64,000 bases of DNA, from positions 1,612,001-1,676,000 of the forward strand of contig CAXXSE010000007.1 of the NCBI GenBank assembly GCA_963664935.2, in the 5' to 3' direction. The notes under the pieces are model-generated. The model ran no database searches. It was not told the origin of the DNA and worked only from the letters and a program-made list of their open reading frames with translations. This document shows, piece after piece, positions 8,908 to 18,231 of the stretch. The translations under genes and the position numbers were made by a program. This DNA is from G963664935 sp963664935. GTDB lineage: Bacteria; Pseudomonadota; Gammaproteobacteria; Methylococcales; G963664935. The stretch's first letter is position 1. Each line of letters begins with the position of its first letter.

Positions 8908-10397
8908 CGATTAACCAACTTTCGCAGATGCGCCATCAAATCCCCCGCAAGCAGACCGCGTTCTCCAGCTTTTGCCGCAAAATCCGCCGCCGCGCTATGA
9001 ATAACCGTACCGAAACGTGCGGCCCTACCTAAGGTTAAACGTTGCGCCAACAATCCGGCAATGACCCCGGTCAGAACATCACCCATTCCACCCGTAGCCA
9101 TCCCGGGATTACCGAGTGGACAAATTCCGGGTATTGTTTCTTTCTCACATACCACCGACCCACTGCCTTTTAAAACGCAAATGCCACCGTATTGTTTTTG
9201 GATCGCCGTGGCGGCGGCAATGCGGTCCTTTTGTACTTCCTCCACCGTTTTTTCCAGCAACCGGGCGGCTTCGCCGGGATGTGGGGTCAGTATCCAATTA
9301 TCTCGAAAACAGCGTTGTCTAGCCAATAAATTAAGCGCATCGGCATCGATCACAACAGGCAAGTTGTGTTGAAAAATCGTGTTTAACATTTCCCGCCCCC
9401 AGGAGGACTGCCCCAAACCCGGACCGATTGCAATGACCGTTGCCCGTTGTGATAACTCAAGCAATTCTCCGCCACACTCCACGCCATGACACATTATTTC
9501 GGGGCGGGTGAGATTCATCGCACTTGCGTGGGCCTGCCGGGTGGCGATACTCACTAATCCGGATCCAACCCGCATCGCCGCTTCGGCGGCGAGCCGTGCC
9601 GCGCCCTGGTATCCTTGTTCACCTCCGATAACCAAAACATGACCGAAGTTTCCCTTATGGGCGTTTTGGTTCCTTGGCGGCAAAACGACATCATCAACCC
9701 CGATCAGTTCGGACGAGGGTTGCTGACTTTCTTGAACCGCGAGGGGAACACCCAAAGAGGCAAAGCTGATGTTGCCACAATATTCCTGACCGTAGCCGGT
9801 AAAAAGCCCTTGCTTTAAACCAATGAACGTGACGGTCCGGTCCGCTCTTACCGCGTTTCCCAAGGGAAAACCGGTATCGGCATGCAGTCCGGAAGGAATA
9901 TCCAATGCTAATACAGGACCATTAAACTTGTTGATAATTTTGATCGCATCGGCATACCGGCCCGATACTTCCCGATCCAGACCGGTACCCAGCAAACCAT
10001 CGATAATCAATCCATTTTCAGGACTTTGGTTTATCGTAAACGCATCGGTGGCGCCGCCCGCCGATTGGAAGGCTTGCCACGCCAATCGTGCGTCGCCTCG
10101 AAGCTTTTCCGGGGGCGCCAAAGCAAAGACTCTGACGGTCAATTCGGCTTCCATGGCCAATCGGGCAACAATATACCCATCGCCACCATTGTTCCCAGAG
10201 CCAGCAAAAATAGAAATATGATTTAGCTTCGGCCATTGTTTCCGCATAATTTGAAACGACGCCGCCCCCGCATTTTGCATCAAATCCAATCCGGGGATTC
10301 CCAAAGTATTGATCGCATAATCGTCCATGGCCCGTACCTGTTCAGCACGATAGAGAAATTTAGGCAACGCATCAATCAACGTTCTATCGGTAGCCAT
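8904..10397 (-). CDS. nnr: Bifunctional NAD(P)H-hydrate epimerase / ADP-dependent NAD(P)H-hydrate dehydratase
   Basis: Repairs hydrated NADH and NADPH. 497 residues, the standard fusion: N-terminal YjeF/NnrE epimerase domain (about 1-220, with IFAGSGNNGGDGYIVARLA) and C-terminal NnrD dehydratase of the ribokinase-like fold (about 225-497) with IAIGPGLGQ, TPHPGEAARLL and NPGMATGGMGDVLTGVIAGL. First gene of the operon with tsaE and amiC; divergent from the CopD-like gene and queG, an arrangement close to the enteric queG/nnr locus. Confidence 0.96.
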   Translation of the reverse strand: MATDRTLIDALPKFLYRAEQVRAMDDYAINTLGIPGLDLMQNAGAASFQIMRKQWPKLNHISIFAGSGNNGGDGYIVARLAMEAELTVRVFALAPPEKLRGDARLAWQAFQSAGGATDAFTINQSPENGLIIDGLLGTGLDREVSGRYADAIKIINKFNGPVLALDIPSGLHADTGFPLGNAVRADRTVTFIGLKQGLFTGYGQEYCGNISFASLGVPLAVQESQQPSSELIGVDDVVLPPRNQNAHKGNFGHVLVIGGEQGYQGAARLAAEAAMRVGSGLVSIATRQAHASAMNLTRPEIMCHGVECGGELLELSQRATVIAIGPGLGQSSWGREMLNTIFQHNLPVVIDADALNLLARQRCFRDNWILTPHPGEAARLLEKTVEEVQKDRIAAATAIQKQYGGICVLKGSGSVVCEKETIPGICPLGNPGMATGGMGDVLTGVIAGLLAQRLTLGRAARFGTVIHSAAADFAAKAGERGLLAGDLMAHLRKLVNR

Positions 10398-10479
10398 CCG
10401 TCATTTTGAAAATAGTCCAACATGGGCTCAATAATACGATAAAATACACCATCCTAGAAATAGCCGGATATGAAATATA

Positions 10480-10938
10480 ATGTCTATTGCAATCATCCTA
10501 CACATTTTCGCCACTGTGGTCTGGGTTGGTGGAATGTTCTTCGCCTATATGGCTTTGCGTCCGGTCGCCTTGATATTACTCGAACCGCCGCTTCGCTTGC
10601 GACTTTGGACTCGGGTATTTCAGCGCTTTTTTCCATGGGTTTGGCTATCGATTCTGTTATTGCTGGCTAGTGGATACTGGATGATTTTTGGAGTTCTAGG
10701 GGGTATGGCGGCCGCGGGGATTCATATACATATAATGAATAGTATCGCCATGATCATGGTTGGTTTATTCATTTACCTGAACGTCGGGCCTTATCAAAAA
10801 CTTCAAGCCGCCGTAGTGACGGAAACATGGAGCGATGGCGGGATTAACCTGGGGAAAATTCGACAAATCATCGGCATTAACCTTTCCCTCGGGCTGATTA
10901 ATATCGTTATTGGCGCTGGAGGGCGTTTTTTTATTTGA
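10480..10938 (+). CDS. CopD-superfamily integral membrane protein
   Basis: 152-residue inner-membrane protein with four predicted membrane segments: HIFATVVWVGGMFFAYMAL, WVWLSILLLLASGYWMIF, INSIAMIMVGLFIY-like helix around residue 90, and a C-terminal INLSLGLINIVIGAGGRF. A His in helix 1 and a HIHIMNS stretch before helix 3 resemble members of the CopD family, where such residues may bind copper or haem. Function is unproven. It lies between the divergent nnr operon and queG, 105 bp before the latter. A role in copper handling would suit a methanotroph, but that is inference. Confidence 0.75.
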   Translation: MSIAIILHIFATVVWVGGMFFAYMALRPVALILLEPPLRLRLWTRVFQRFFPWVWLSILLLLASGYWMIFGVLGGMAAAGIHIHIMNSIAMIMVGLFIYLNVGPYQKLQAAVVTETWSDGGINLGKIRQIIGINLSLGLINIVIGAGGRFFI

Positions 10939-11043
10939 ATATTTTGAAGTCTCCCTTTGGCCGATCTTCAATCGCTACATTCTCAATACATCGCTGCTAC
11001 GCCGCCGGTTTTGTGTATTCGGAATTAACCTGATCGGGTAAAA

Positions 11044-12108
11044 ATGAGGGCTAAGCCCGGCGCGAACTATTCCCAACTCGCCGCCGACATTAAAACCTGG
11101 GGTCATGAACTCGGTTTTCAGCAGATCGCGATTACTGATACGAATCTGGACCAAGCTGAAAAAAATCTAAACGATTGGCTGGAGAGTGATTTTCATGGTG
11201 ACATGCGATATATGGAAAAGCATGGTATCAAACGTAGCCGTCCCGGGGATTTAATTCCAGGAACAGTGAGTATCATTACGGCGCGAATGGATTATTTGCC
11301 GGAATACTTCGAATCCAGTGAGAAGACGCTGGCCAACCCGGAAAAAGGTTATATATCCCGATACGCATTAGGCCGTGATTACCATAAGATTTTACGTAAA
11401 CGCTTACAACAATTATCGGAAAAAGTAGCCGAGGAAATTGGCGTTTTCGGTTATCGGGTTTTTGTCGATAGCGGTCCGGTGCTGGAAAAAGCACTCGCGG
11501 AAAAAGCAGGTTTGGGCTGGATTGGAAAGCATACCAATCTGATCAACCAAAGTGCGGGATCATGGTTCTTTTTGGGTGAGATCTATACCGACCTCCCATT
11601 ACCGATCGATAATCCGGTTTCAAAGCAATGCGGTACCTGCCAAGCCTGTATCGATGTTTGCCCCACTCGGGCTATCGTAGGGCCTTTCCGCTTGGATGCA
11701 CGCCGTTGTATCTCCTATCTAACGATAGAACTACGCGGGTCGATACCGGAAGAATTCCGTACAATGATGGGCAATCGGATTTACGGCTGCGACGATTGTC
11801 AGATAGTCTGCCCGTGGAATCGGTTTGCCCAACTGTCAAAAGAATCTGACTTTGCACCCCGGAGCCAACTGGATAGCCCCAAATTGATCGACCTGTTTTC
11901 TTGGAACGAACAAACGTTTCTGAAAAAAACCGAAGGGTCGGCGATCAGAAGGATTGGCTTTGAAAGTTGGCTTCGTAATATCGCGGTCGCGTTAGGCAAT
12001 GCACCGACCTCGAACGATATAATCGCAGCTTTGGAATCCAGGAAATCCCATCCTTCCCCGGTGGTTCGTGAACATGTGGTGTGGGCATTGAAACAACATG
12101 GAAAATAA
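11044..12108 (+). CDS. queG: Epoxyqueuosine reductase QueG
   Basis: Cobalamin- and iron-sulfur-dependent enzyme for the last step of queuosine formation in tRNA. 354 residues. Two [4Fe-4S] clusters are shown by CGTCQACIDVCPTRAI and CDDCQIVCPWNRFA, linked by the family stretch RRCISYLTIELRGSIP; the N-terminal cobalamin domain holds SGPVLEKALAEKAGLGWIGK. C-terminal HEAT-like tail (SPVVREHVVWAL). queA at 36.6 kb belongs to the same pathway. Confidence 0.96.
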   Translation: MRAKPGANYSQLAADIKTWGHELGFQQIAITDTNLDQAEKNLNDWLESDFHGDMRYMEKHGIKRSRPGDLIPGTVSIITARMDYLPEYFESSEKTLANPEKGYISRYALGRDYHKILRKRLQQLSEKVAEEIGVFGYRVFVDSGPVLEKALAEKAGLGWIGKHTNLINQSAGSWFFLGEIYTDLPLPIDNPVSKQCGTCQACIDVCPTRAIVGPFRLDARRCISYLTIELRGSIPEEFRTMMGNRIYGCDDCQIVCPWNRFAQLSKESDFAPRSQLDSPKLIDLFSWNEQTFLKKTEGSAIRRIGFESWLRNIAVALGNAPTSNDIIAALESRKSHPSPVVREHVVWALKQHGK

Positions 12109-12147
12109 TAAATTTGAGTCGGTATATTAGTCGATTTGTTAGTAGCT

Positions 12148-12181
12148 TAGGAGGCTATCCTAGAATAGACGACGTAGCGAC
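12148..12181 (+). repeat. Solo end of the 236-bp element
   Basis: TA followed by GGAGGCTATCCTAGAATAG and then ACGACGTAGCGACGG, matching the end of copy 2 (ATAGGAGTCGTCGCGAGG) for about 33 bases and then diverging. No second end is found nearby, so it is a truncated copy. Confidence 0.65.
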
Positions 12182-12273
12182 GGCAGCGTATTCAATACAT
12201 TGAGAACGGCTCAAATTGGCCCAACCCAGTCCAGTTATCGAGAGAAAATAACTGAATGGCCAGAAATGCTCCG

Positions 12274-12319
12274 AAGCGGACATTCAGTAAATTCCTTTGA
12301 ATGTCCGCTTGATTTTTTT
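12274..12319 (+). terminator. Strong rho-independent terminator downstream of queG
   Basis: AAGCGGACATTC (12274-12285) is perfectly complementary to GAATGTCCGCTT (12299-12310), loop 13 bases, followed by T7 at 12313-12319. It ends queG transcription 166 bp after the stop, with the solo element end lying between. Confidence 0.9.
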
Positions 12320-12348
12320 GGTAATTATTCAAACCCCCTATCACAGGG

Positions 12349-12467
12349 TAACTGTTCAGATTGCACCTGAAATTCGGCGGTTCAAGGCGAAAAATGTGAG
12401 TTTACACGTGTAAATGATCATTTTTCAACGCGGAAATGGCGGATTTCAGGAGGGATCTGAATAGTTA
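12349..12467. repeat. 120-bp palindromic repeat, copy 1
   Basis: An imperfect inverted repeat of about 60 bp per arm. The outer ends are TAACTGTTCAGAT and ATCTGAATAGTTA, and the centre is the palindrome TTTACACGTGTAAA. A second copy with the same plan lies at 35233-35352. No coding capacity. Otherwise the 12109-12508 gap holds only the solo element end and the terminator. Confidence 0.75.
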
Positions 12468-12508
12468 TTTTTTTTGTTATGCATTTTTGATAACCAATAC
12501 TATACAAC

Positions 12509-12910
12509 TTAAATGAAAACCAACGGTGAAACATGAAATCTATTACTAATTTTCTTAATCTGTTCAAGATTTAGAATTCTTTTACCAGTTAATATTTCAG
12601 ATACCACACCTTGGCTTCCTATTTCTTTTAGGTCAGATTGTTTTAAGCCATGTTCCCGCATGAGATATTTTAAAGCATCTACAGGAGAAGAGTCTTCTAT
12701 TTTATATTCTTGATCTTCATAATTTTCTATTAGATTTCCTATTGTTTCCATTACAGGTGCTAGCTTATGGTCCTGGTTGTTTCCCACTTCATCTACTAAG
12801 CTATCCAGTGTCTTAACTAAGGCCTGATATTCATCCTCAGAGTGTGGTACGGAAAATATAGATTTAATAGTTGGCCATGCTTTCGAGATGTTCTCTAATT
12901 GACTATTCAT
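12509..12910 (-). CDS. higA: HigA-type antitoxin (helix-turn-helix)
   Basis: Type II antitoxin that neutralises HigB and represses the operon. The C-terminal half has an XRE-type helix-turn-helix: YLMREHGLKQSDLKEIGSQG, VSEILTGKR and LEQIKKISNRF (about residues 75-130). The N-terminal half is acidic and helical, likely the toxin-binding part. ATG 12910 is chosen because it forms an ATGA overlap with the toxin stop and has GGAAAGAA upstream; an in-frame ATG at 12922 is possible. Toxin-first gene order is usual for higBA. Confidence 0.85.
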   Translation of the reverse strand: MNSQLENISKAWPTIKSIFSVPHSEDEYQALVKTLDSLVDEVGNNQDHKLAPVMETIGNLIENYEDQEYKIEDSSPVDALKYLMREHGLKQSDLKEIGSQGVVSEILTGKRILNLEQIKKISNRFHVSPLVFI

Positions 12911-13197
12911 AATTCTTTCCATTTTTCTTTGTCATATTCTTTATGTGTTGACACATGGCGAATATATAAACACTGGGTATTGTAGTGTATGGCAGCAATT
13001 AGTCTTATCTTATTGCCAACTATATTGAATACGGTTAAGTCATCAACTTTATCCGTACTTGGAAATATTTCCCTTAATTTCGAGAGGTTAGGTATTTCGC
13101 TCTGCTTGACAATTCGATACCATGCATCCAAGGGAGTTGAGGAATTTGGATGTTTTTCCACAAAATCCAACAGTCGCCTCCGTGTAATAATGTGCAT
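12907..13197 (-). CDS. higB: HigB-type mRNA interferase toxin
   Basis: RelE-superfamily toxin expected to cleave mRNA on the ribosome. 96 residues, as usual for the HigB_toxin family. Diagnostic stretches: LLDFVEKHPNSSTPLDAWY, VFNIVGNKIRLIAAIHY and LYIRHVSTHKEYDK near the C-terminus. It is the first gene of the pair, with a four-base overlap into higA. The operon sits at the edge of a mobile-element-rich region. Confidence 0.9.
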   Translation of the reverse strand: MHIITRRRLLDFVEKHPNSSTPLDAWYRIVKQSEIPNLSKLREIFPSTDKVDDLTVFNIVGNKIRLIAAIHYNTQCLYIRHVSTHKEYDKEKWKEL

Positions 13198-13397
13198 GCT
13201 CTAACCATATCTCATAATGAGATGAATTGCTAGTAGAGGTTGAAATTGCTTGGCCATACTTCTTGCCATCGAATTTCAGTGCCTAACATCTTAGGTTTAA
13301 TCGGGCTGTTGGCGTAGTTTGCCAGGGACATTGCGCACTTTGACGACGACAGTTCTACGGATCATTGAGTGAAAGAAAAGTATCGGAGCTCAACCGT

Positions 13398-15167
13398 TTA
13401 AAATATCAATCGATACTGACCCGAGTTTGACCCCATAGATTCAATTAAGATAGCTTGGTTCGGCCCGGTGCGGCCTGGCAATAGGCAGACCATAGCCTTT
13501 CTTCGCCTCAAACAGCCACTATAACTATATTTTCCGATCACGGGAAAATGTGCGAAGAAACTCCTTCTTGTGACTCCGATGGGTAATATCCCAGACCTGA
13601 TGAGGAGCGGTAGTACATATTCATAGGGTGGTGCAAAATCGGTAAATAACAGCTCACCGTCGACATAAAATTTAACATGGGCTACCGCGACATCGTCCTG
13701 AACCCGGGTAATAACATTAATCGTACCGTCTTCTAATGCACTGGCGCCAACAAGGGGTTGTGTTATTTCGATGGTTGGCGGGATATTGCTATTGTCGATG
13801 AACCGCTGGTACTGAGCAATCTGTAGGCCCTGGGTGGTCACTGTATAGATATATTGATTATCGACGGCAATGTCATAAGCGTCAGCGCCGCCTAATCCCA
13901 AAACACCAAAGTCAACCACTGTACGTGCAGCCGGTGCATTAGGATCGCTTACATCGACAATTGGTATACCATTGGGAAAAGTGGTGTCCGCCAAAAATGC
14001 AAATTTGCCTGCCAACGCTACGTCGCGTGGGCGACCCGAATTTAAAAAATTCAGAATCGCGGTAACTTGCGGATTCATGGGATCACTAATATCCACCAAT
14101 GTGAGTGCATTGGACACATCAGCAACGTAGGCGATATTACTTTCGATCTCGACATTTTGTGGATTGCTTAAAGTTACACCGCCATCTTCGGTAAACAAAC
14201 CGGAACCTTGAGGGGTCATCAGCCGCAAACGACTACCATCAATAACCGCTAACTGATTCCCCGTGGCTGACACAGCCACGGCATTAATCGATGAATTAGC
14301 CTGGAAGGTGTTAATTTGACGAGGCGATAAAGGGTCCGCGATATTGACAAACCAAAGCCCGTCATTCCCCGCGGCAATATACAATTCATCGCGGAAGAGC
14401 GCTAAATCGGTAGCAGCGACCGTATCACCCAAGGACGCGACCACGAAAGGGTCGTTTATATCGCTTATGTCGATGATGACTAACGCAACGGTCGAAGTCG
14501 CAAGATAAGCATAATCGCCCCGCACAACAATACTGTTCACGTTGGCGCCTAAGGAAATAGCGCCCTCTTCAAACGGCGCCTGCGGCTCGGACACATCGAT
14601 AATTTGTAATCCGTCGTTAGTGCCGATGTAAGCAATACCCTGTTCAACAAATATTGCTTTGGGCTCATCGTTACGCGGCAAAAAGCTTAAGGCAATCGGA
14701 TCAAAGCTTTGAACATCGATATTACTGGTATCGTTAAAGCCGCTATTATCGGCTGTCACAATACAATTGCCGTTATTACCGGCAAACACCTCACCCGAAC
14801 GTCCGCCAAAATTACAGACGTCAAGATCGGATGAGTTATAGTCTGTACCGGTTGAAATCGGCGTTAAATCGATACTTTCACCATCCAGCGTCGTCCCTTC
14901 AACACGAAGTTGCACACTGGCATCGACGCCTTGAATGCTGTTGAATGTCAGCACCGCTGATTCTGGATCGATACTGAGACCGACGATACTCGCGCCGATA
15001 TTGACGCTGTTAATGTCGGTCGGGTCGGAGCCCACCGATATCTCAAGGTTGTCGTTTATACCGTCGCTATCGCTATCCGCCAGCAATGGATTGGTGATAA
15101 ACCATCGATTCCGGTGATCACCTCTTCACCATCGCTAATACCATCGCCATCGGTATCACCGTTATTA
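13398..15167 (-). pseudogene. 3' part of a secreted LVIVD/Ig-like surface protein, cut off by an IS
   Basis: The open frame 13398-15086 encodes thrombospondin-type-3-like calcium repeats (SDSDGINDNLE), a Big-type immunoglobulin-like domain (VQLRVEGTTLDGESIDLTP) and a run of LVIVD-type propeller repeats (AYLATSTVALVIIDISDIND, LQIIDVSEPQAP). Upstream of 15086 the coding continues in another frame (DGISDGEEVITGID), so one base is missing near 15105 (GATGGTTTATC). The gene is then cut at 15167 by the IS4-type element; the 5' part resumes at 16969. The last 45 or so codons look unrelated to the family, so the 3' end may also be replaced. It was probably a cell-surface or secreted adhesion-type protein (inference). 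Confidence 0.8.
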
Positions 15168-16968
15168 ACTCGGCAGTCGTGAGTTAACAGCGAGAAAAGC
15201 GGGGCAAAACTACCCTCTCCATCGTAGTATGTTTGATGAAAAATTTTGAAGATCGCAGAGAATTAGAGCATAGAACGCCTCATTCAGTTTAATCGTCATC
15301 TATTTCATCGGAAACAGCCATCAAGCGGGCACGGATCTGTTGAATCATGCCATTTTCCTCAAGTCGAAAGAATTGTTTGAGGAACAATGGCGCTAAAATT
15401 TGCTTGACGGTTTTCTCCGATGGCAAATCACGCGATTGAGTGCGAAGATAAAGCGAGTGCTCAGACCAAATCGTATCTTGATACTGGAGCGCAATCAATT
15501 GCATTAACCCCAAGGCAATGGAGGCACAGAGCACGAAGATTTCATAGGCTCGCCAGCACGCTTGAACGGTATGAATATCCTGGGGCTGTGGGGCTTTGAG
15601 AAGACGATTGGAAAAGGGGCGTCTAGAATGTTTTGGCAATTTTTTAGTCCAAAAACGAAATTTAAAGGCGCCGATCACATGCTTTAACATCGCGAACATG
15701 ATTTCAATGCGGGTTTTAGCACAATACAGTTCAACGGCATCAATGGCTGACAGCGTTAAATCGGAACTCATTAGAACCATTGGGCCTTTTGAGGTGACGG
15801 CGAGAATAAATAACACCTGATCAGCGATGGGCCGCCATAACAGTGTAAGCGTCATAACCCGGATGGATTCGGTTTTACCGTAGACTTGACAGGTCACCGT
15901 CTCAAACAAATGAAGGTGGTCGAAGCATTCTCTTAAACACACTTTCTCGCCATAGAGCGGCTGAGGTCCGGGTCGAGAGGCGGGTTTCGGTGGCGCGGGG
16001 AAATAACCCACATAGCTATTCTTGGCTTTGACCAGCACCTCAACCCACCGCGCCTGATGCTGGATTGAATAATAGTGGCAAGCTCGAAATACGCCCCCGG
16101 TTGAAAAAAAGGCATCCAACACCAAATAACACAGACAGTGATTCGTCACCGCAAAATGAATCGCCATGGCCACCAAGCGGTCGGTGAGCTTGATCCGACA
16201 TGGATTATCGCGCTCGTCGTTCAACCCTAAATGAGCCCATCCCTGATGAATTTGAAGCTGCAAAGGACAACAAAAACAAGCGGATAACGACCCGATCAAG
16301 ATGCCAATGCTGCCCCAACATTGGGCCCGAAAATAGCCGGGTTTCGTTTGCGTCTCCGATGACTCGTGCATCGATACCACGCCGGGCATCTTGCGTCCAT
16401 CTTTGATCACCGCGGTATGGTCACCCAGAAGTATCGCTCGTCCAGCTACTTCAACGGATTTTCCTTGGCGATTCACAAAATCTTGCCAAGCATCGAGCAA
16501 CGCCCCATAGACATACGCTTTGGATCTAAAAAAACGGAGCAAGCGGTAATAACCAAGTTCATCTAATAGCCAGAAACGACACAACGACGTCACGCCGATC
16601 ATTTCTCCTGCCCCCATAAATCCAATCACAATGGCGCAGAACAACAACCAAGTACTCGATCTGGAAAAAACGCTTTGAAAGCTTTCTAAACTCTGAGAAA
16701 TATACTGTTGCACGGGGTCTCCTCCTTCCATCTGTACTTCTACAAAGAAAAGAAGGATCCGTGTTTTTTTAGCAAATGTCTAGTCGTAATTATCGATTTC
16801 TATTTTCTACACTACTCATCTTTTATGAACACCAGTGGGCAATCTTAAAGCGCAGAGCTATCAATGGGTGATAAGACTTTCTTCCGTTGGTCGAGGTGAC
16901 ACATCGAAAAAATGAATTCAGGGCCTGAATAGTTACGTCAAATCGGATAGAACTCGTGACTGACGAGT
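15168..16968 (-). mobile_element. IS4-type insertion sequence, copy 1 (1801 bp)
   Basis: Ends ACTCGGCAGTCGTGAGTT at 15168-15185 and AACTCGTGACTGACGAGT at 16951-16968 are imperfect inverted repeats. A 5-bp target duplication TATTA is present at 15163-15167 and 16969-16973. Nearly identical to 51856-53655. It interrupts a surface-protein gene; removing the element and one TATTA restores the reading GTDVNNGDTDGDG across the junction. Confidence 0.93.
15289..16713 (-). CDS. DDE transposase of the IS4-type element, copy 1
   Basis: About 474-residue transposase. The C-terminal YCAKTRIEIMFAMLK resembles the Y-R-E-K signature around the catalytic Glu of IS4-type enzymes, and ILLGDHTAVIKDGRKMPGV carries the likely first Asp. 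The longest frame starts at 16731, but GGAGG lies inside those codons, eight bases before GTG 16713, so 16713 is the likelier start. Family placement (IS4 superfamily) is by motif only. Confidence 0.85.
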   Translation of the reverse strand: MQQYISQSLESFQSVFSRSSTWLLFCAIVIGFMGAGEMIGVTSLCRFWLLDELGYYRLLRFFRSKAYVYGALLDAWQDFVNRQGKSVEVAGRAILLGDHTAVIKDGRKMPGVVSMHESSETQTKPGYFRAQCWGSIGILIGSLSACFCCPLQLQIHQGWAHLGLNDERDNPCRIKLTDRLVAMAIHFAVTNHCLCYLVLDAFFSTGGVFRACHYYSIQHQARWVEVLVKAKNSYVGYFPAPPKPASRPGPQPLYGEKVCLRECFDHLHLFETVTCQVYGKTESIRVMTLTLLWRPIADQVLFILAVTSKGPMVLMSSDLTLSAIDAVELYCAKTRIEIMFAMLKHVIGAFKFRFWTKKLPKHSRRPFSNRLLKAPQPQDIHTVQACWRAYEIFVLCASIALGLMQLIALQYQDTIWSEHSLYLRTQSRDLPSEKTVKQILAPLFLKQFFRLEENGMIQQIRARLMAVSDEIDDD

Positions 16969-17694
16969 TATTAACATCGGTTCCGGCAAGAAACTCATCC
17001 AAGGCGGATAATCCATCACCATCACCATCTTCGGCGGCATCAATAGGGTCGTTTGGATCAAGGCCATTGGCCTGCTCAAAGTCATCGGGCAAGCCATCTC
17101 CGTCACTGTCACCCGTGGTTACAATGGTGACCGAAAGCGCCGCGGATGTCCCGTCTTTACGCGCCATAATCAGCACGCGGCCGCTGCTCAACCCTTGTAA
17201 AACACCATTTTGGTCTATCGTCGCGATATCGGGATTAGAAATAGTATAATTAATGCCGCTGGACAGACGTGTCACATCTTCGCGACGACCATCGGCATAA
17301 TTCGCGAATACGCGTAATCTGAAGTAAGTTTGGTCGCCGAATAATACCGTATTGTTACCGGTAGCAAAGTCGAGGGATACAGGAATAACCTCGTCATCAA
17401 CTGTCTCGAAATCGCCAAATATTGTCAGTAAATTAGGATCAATGGTTCTAAACCCCGTTTGACCCGAAACGGTTTGACCCTCTCGCACACAAGTGGCTCG
17501 CGCGCGAACCTGCCCCATAAAGGAAGGCACATTATCAATACGCCATCGGCCATTCGCTGCTGCTTGGACGGAACGGTTAAGAATAGAGATTGTGCAGGTT
17601 TCGTCAATGGTCAATACTTCGGCATTGACTACTGAAGAAAGCATCCAACAACAAAGGCGACTATAAAATAATAATAGTTCTTTATATTCTGCAA
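16969..17694 (-). pseudogene. 5' part of the IS-interrupted surface-protein gene
   Basis: Encodes the N-terminal part: a hydrophobic segment LLLFYSRLCCWMLSSVVNA that looks like a signal peptide, an Ig-like region (ETCTISILNRSVQAAANGRW), a Big_2-type domain (YADGRREDVTRLSSGINYTI ... NGVLQGLSSGRVLI) and calcium-binding type-3 repeats (GDSDGDGLPDDFE, AAEDGDGDGLSALDEFLAG). The first Met before the mature part (17644) lies inside the hydrophobic segment, and upstream sequence is a REP palindrome from 17693, so the native start appears lost. The frame after 16969 is IS sequence. Confidence 0.78.
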
Positions 17695-17759
17695 AAAAGG
17701 GGACAGATTTATTTACTGACGGATGATCGATTAGAAAAAATAAATCTGTCCCCTTTTTT
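17693..17759. repeat. REP-type palindrome
   Basis: A6 plus GGGGACAGATTTATTT at 17693-17714 is perfectly complementary to AAATAAATCTGTCCCC plus T6 at 17738-17759, with a 23-base loop. The same arm occurs next to the REP-associated transposase at 19307-19327 and its remnant at 27664-27684. It truncates two genes, the surface protein on one side and an integrase fragment on the other. Confidence 0.85.
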
Positions 17760-17984
17760 AGCCTGTTGACGTTGAGTGTCCGATTGGTTCTTGGAGCGCA
17801 ATTTTTCGTTAAAAGCCGAGAAACTGCGCTTTTCGGAGAGTTCGAATTGGTATTTATCACAAAAATCGAGATAGTAACGTAACCACTTGTAATAGTGAGA
17901 ACGCTGCTTGATTGGAATGTCTTGTTGAACTAACAACGTTTCATATTGTTGAGCTAAATTAATAGGAATTGTTAACATTGTCAT
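17760..17984 (-). pseudogene. N-terminal fragment of a tyrosine recombinase (integron-integrase-like)
   Basis: MTMLTIPINLAQQYETLLVQ then IKQRSHYYKWLRYYLDFCDK resembles the core-binding N-terminal domain of integron-type or phage integrases (KWLRYYLDFC, SAFNEKLRSKNQSDTQRQQA). After about 75 codons it runs into the REP palindrome, so the catalytic domain is absent. Non-functional remnant. Confidence 0.65.
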
Positions 17985-18231
17985 GATCTCCGGAACATGG
18001 ATATCATGTTATTTTAGGATGATATACGGTTAGCTAATCGGACCTGATACACAAATTCGTTGTCTCGAGAGCAAAAAAAAGGGAAGATATGCGGAAACTT
18101 TATAATCATTTGTTGAACTAAACCGCTTCGCGGTGGCTTTGTACTCCTCAGGCCCCAGAATTCCCCTTTGTAACAAATAGTCGCACACTCCTTAGAGACC
18201 GCTTTTGGTCTTATATTTGAGGAGCAGTACG
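17985..18231. other. Intergenic leader before the recombinase, possible IS91-type element end
   Basis: AT-rich stretch with GGATATCATGTTATTTTAGG near 17999 and a GC-rich patch CTTCGCGGTGGCTTTG near 18125. Probably the end and promoter of the recombinase/IS91-type element, but I cannot define its ends. Confidence 0.35.

Noticed and set aside
12349..12467. Integron attC site
   Set aside because: The length is similar to long attC sites and an integrase fragment lies within 6 kb, but the ends lack the RYYYAAC/GTTRRRY core pairs and no cassette array is present.
13198..13397. Possible tRNA or small RNA between higB and the surface-protein remnant
   Set aside because: No cloverleaf arms, CCA end or T-run hairpin could be found by eye.
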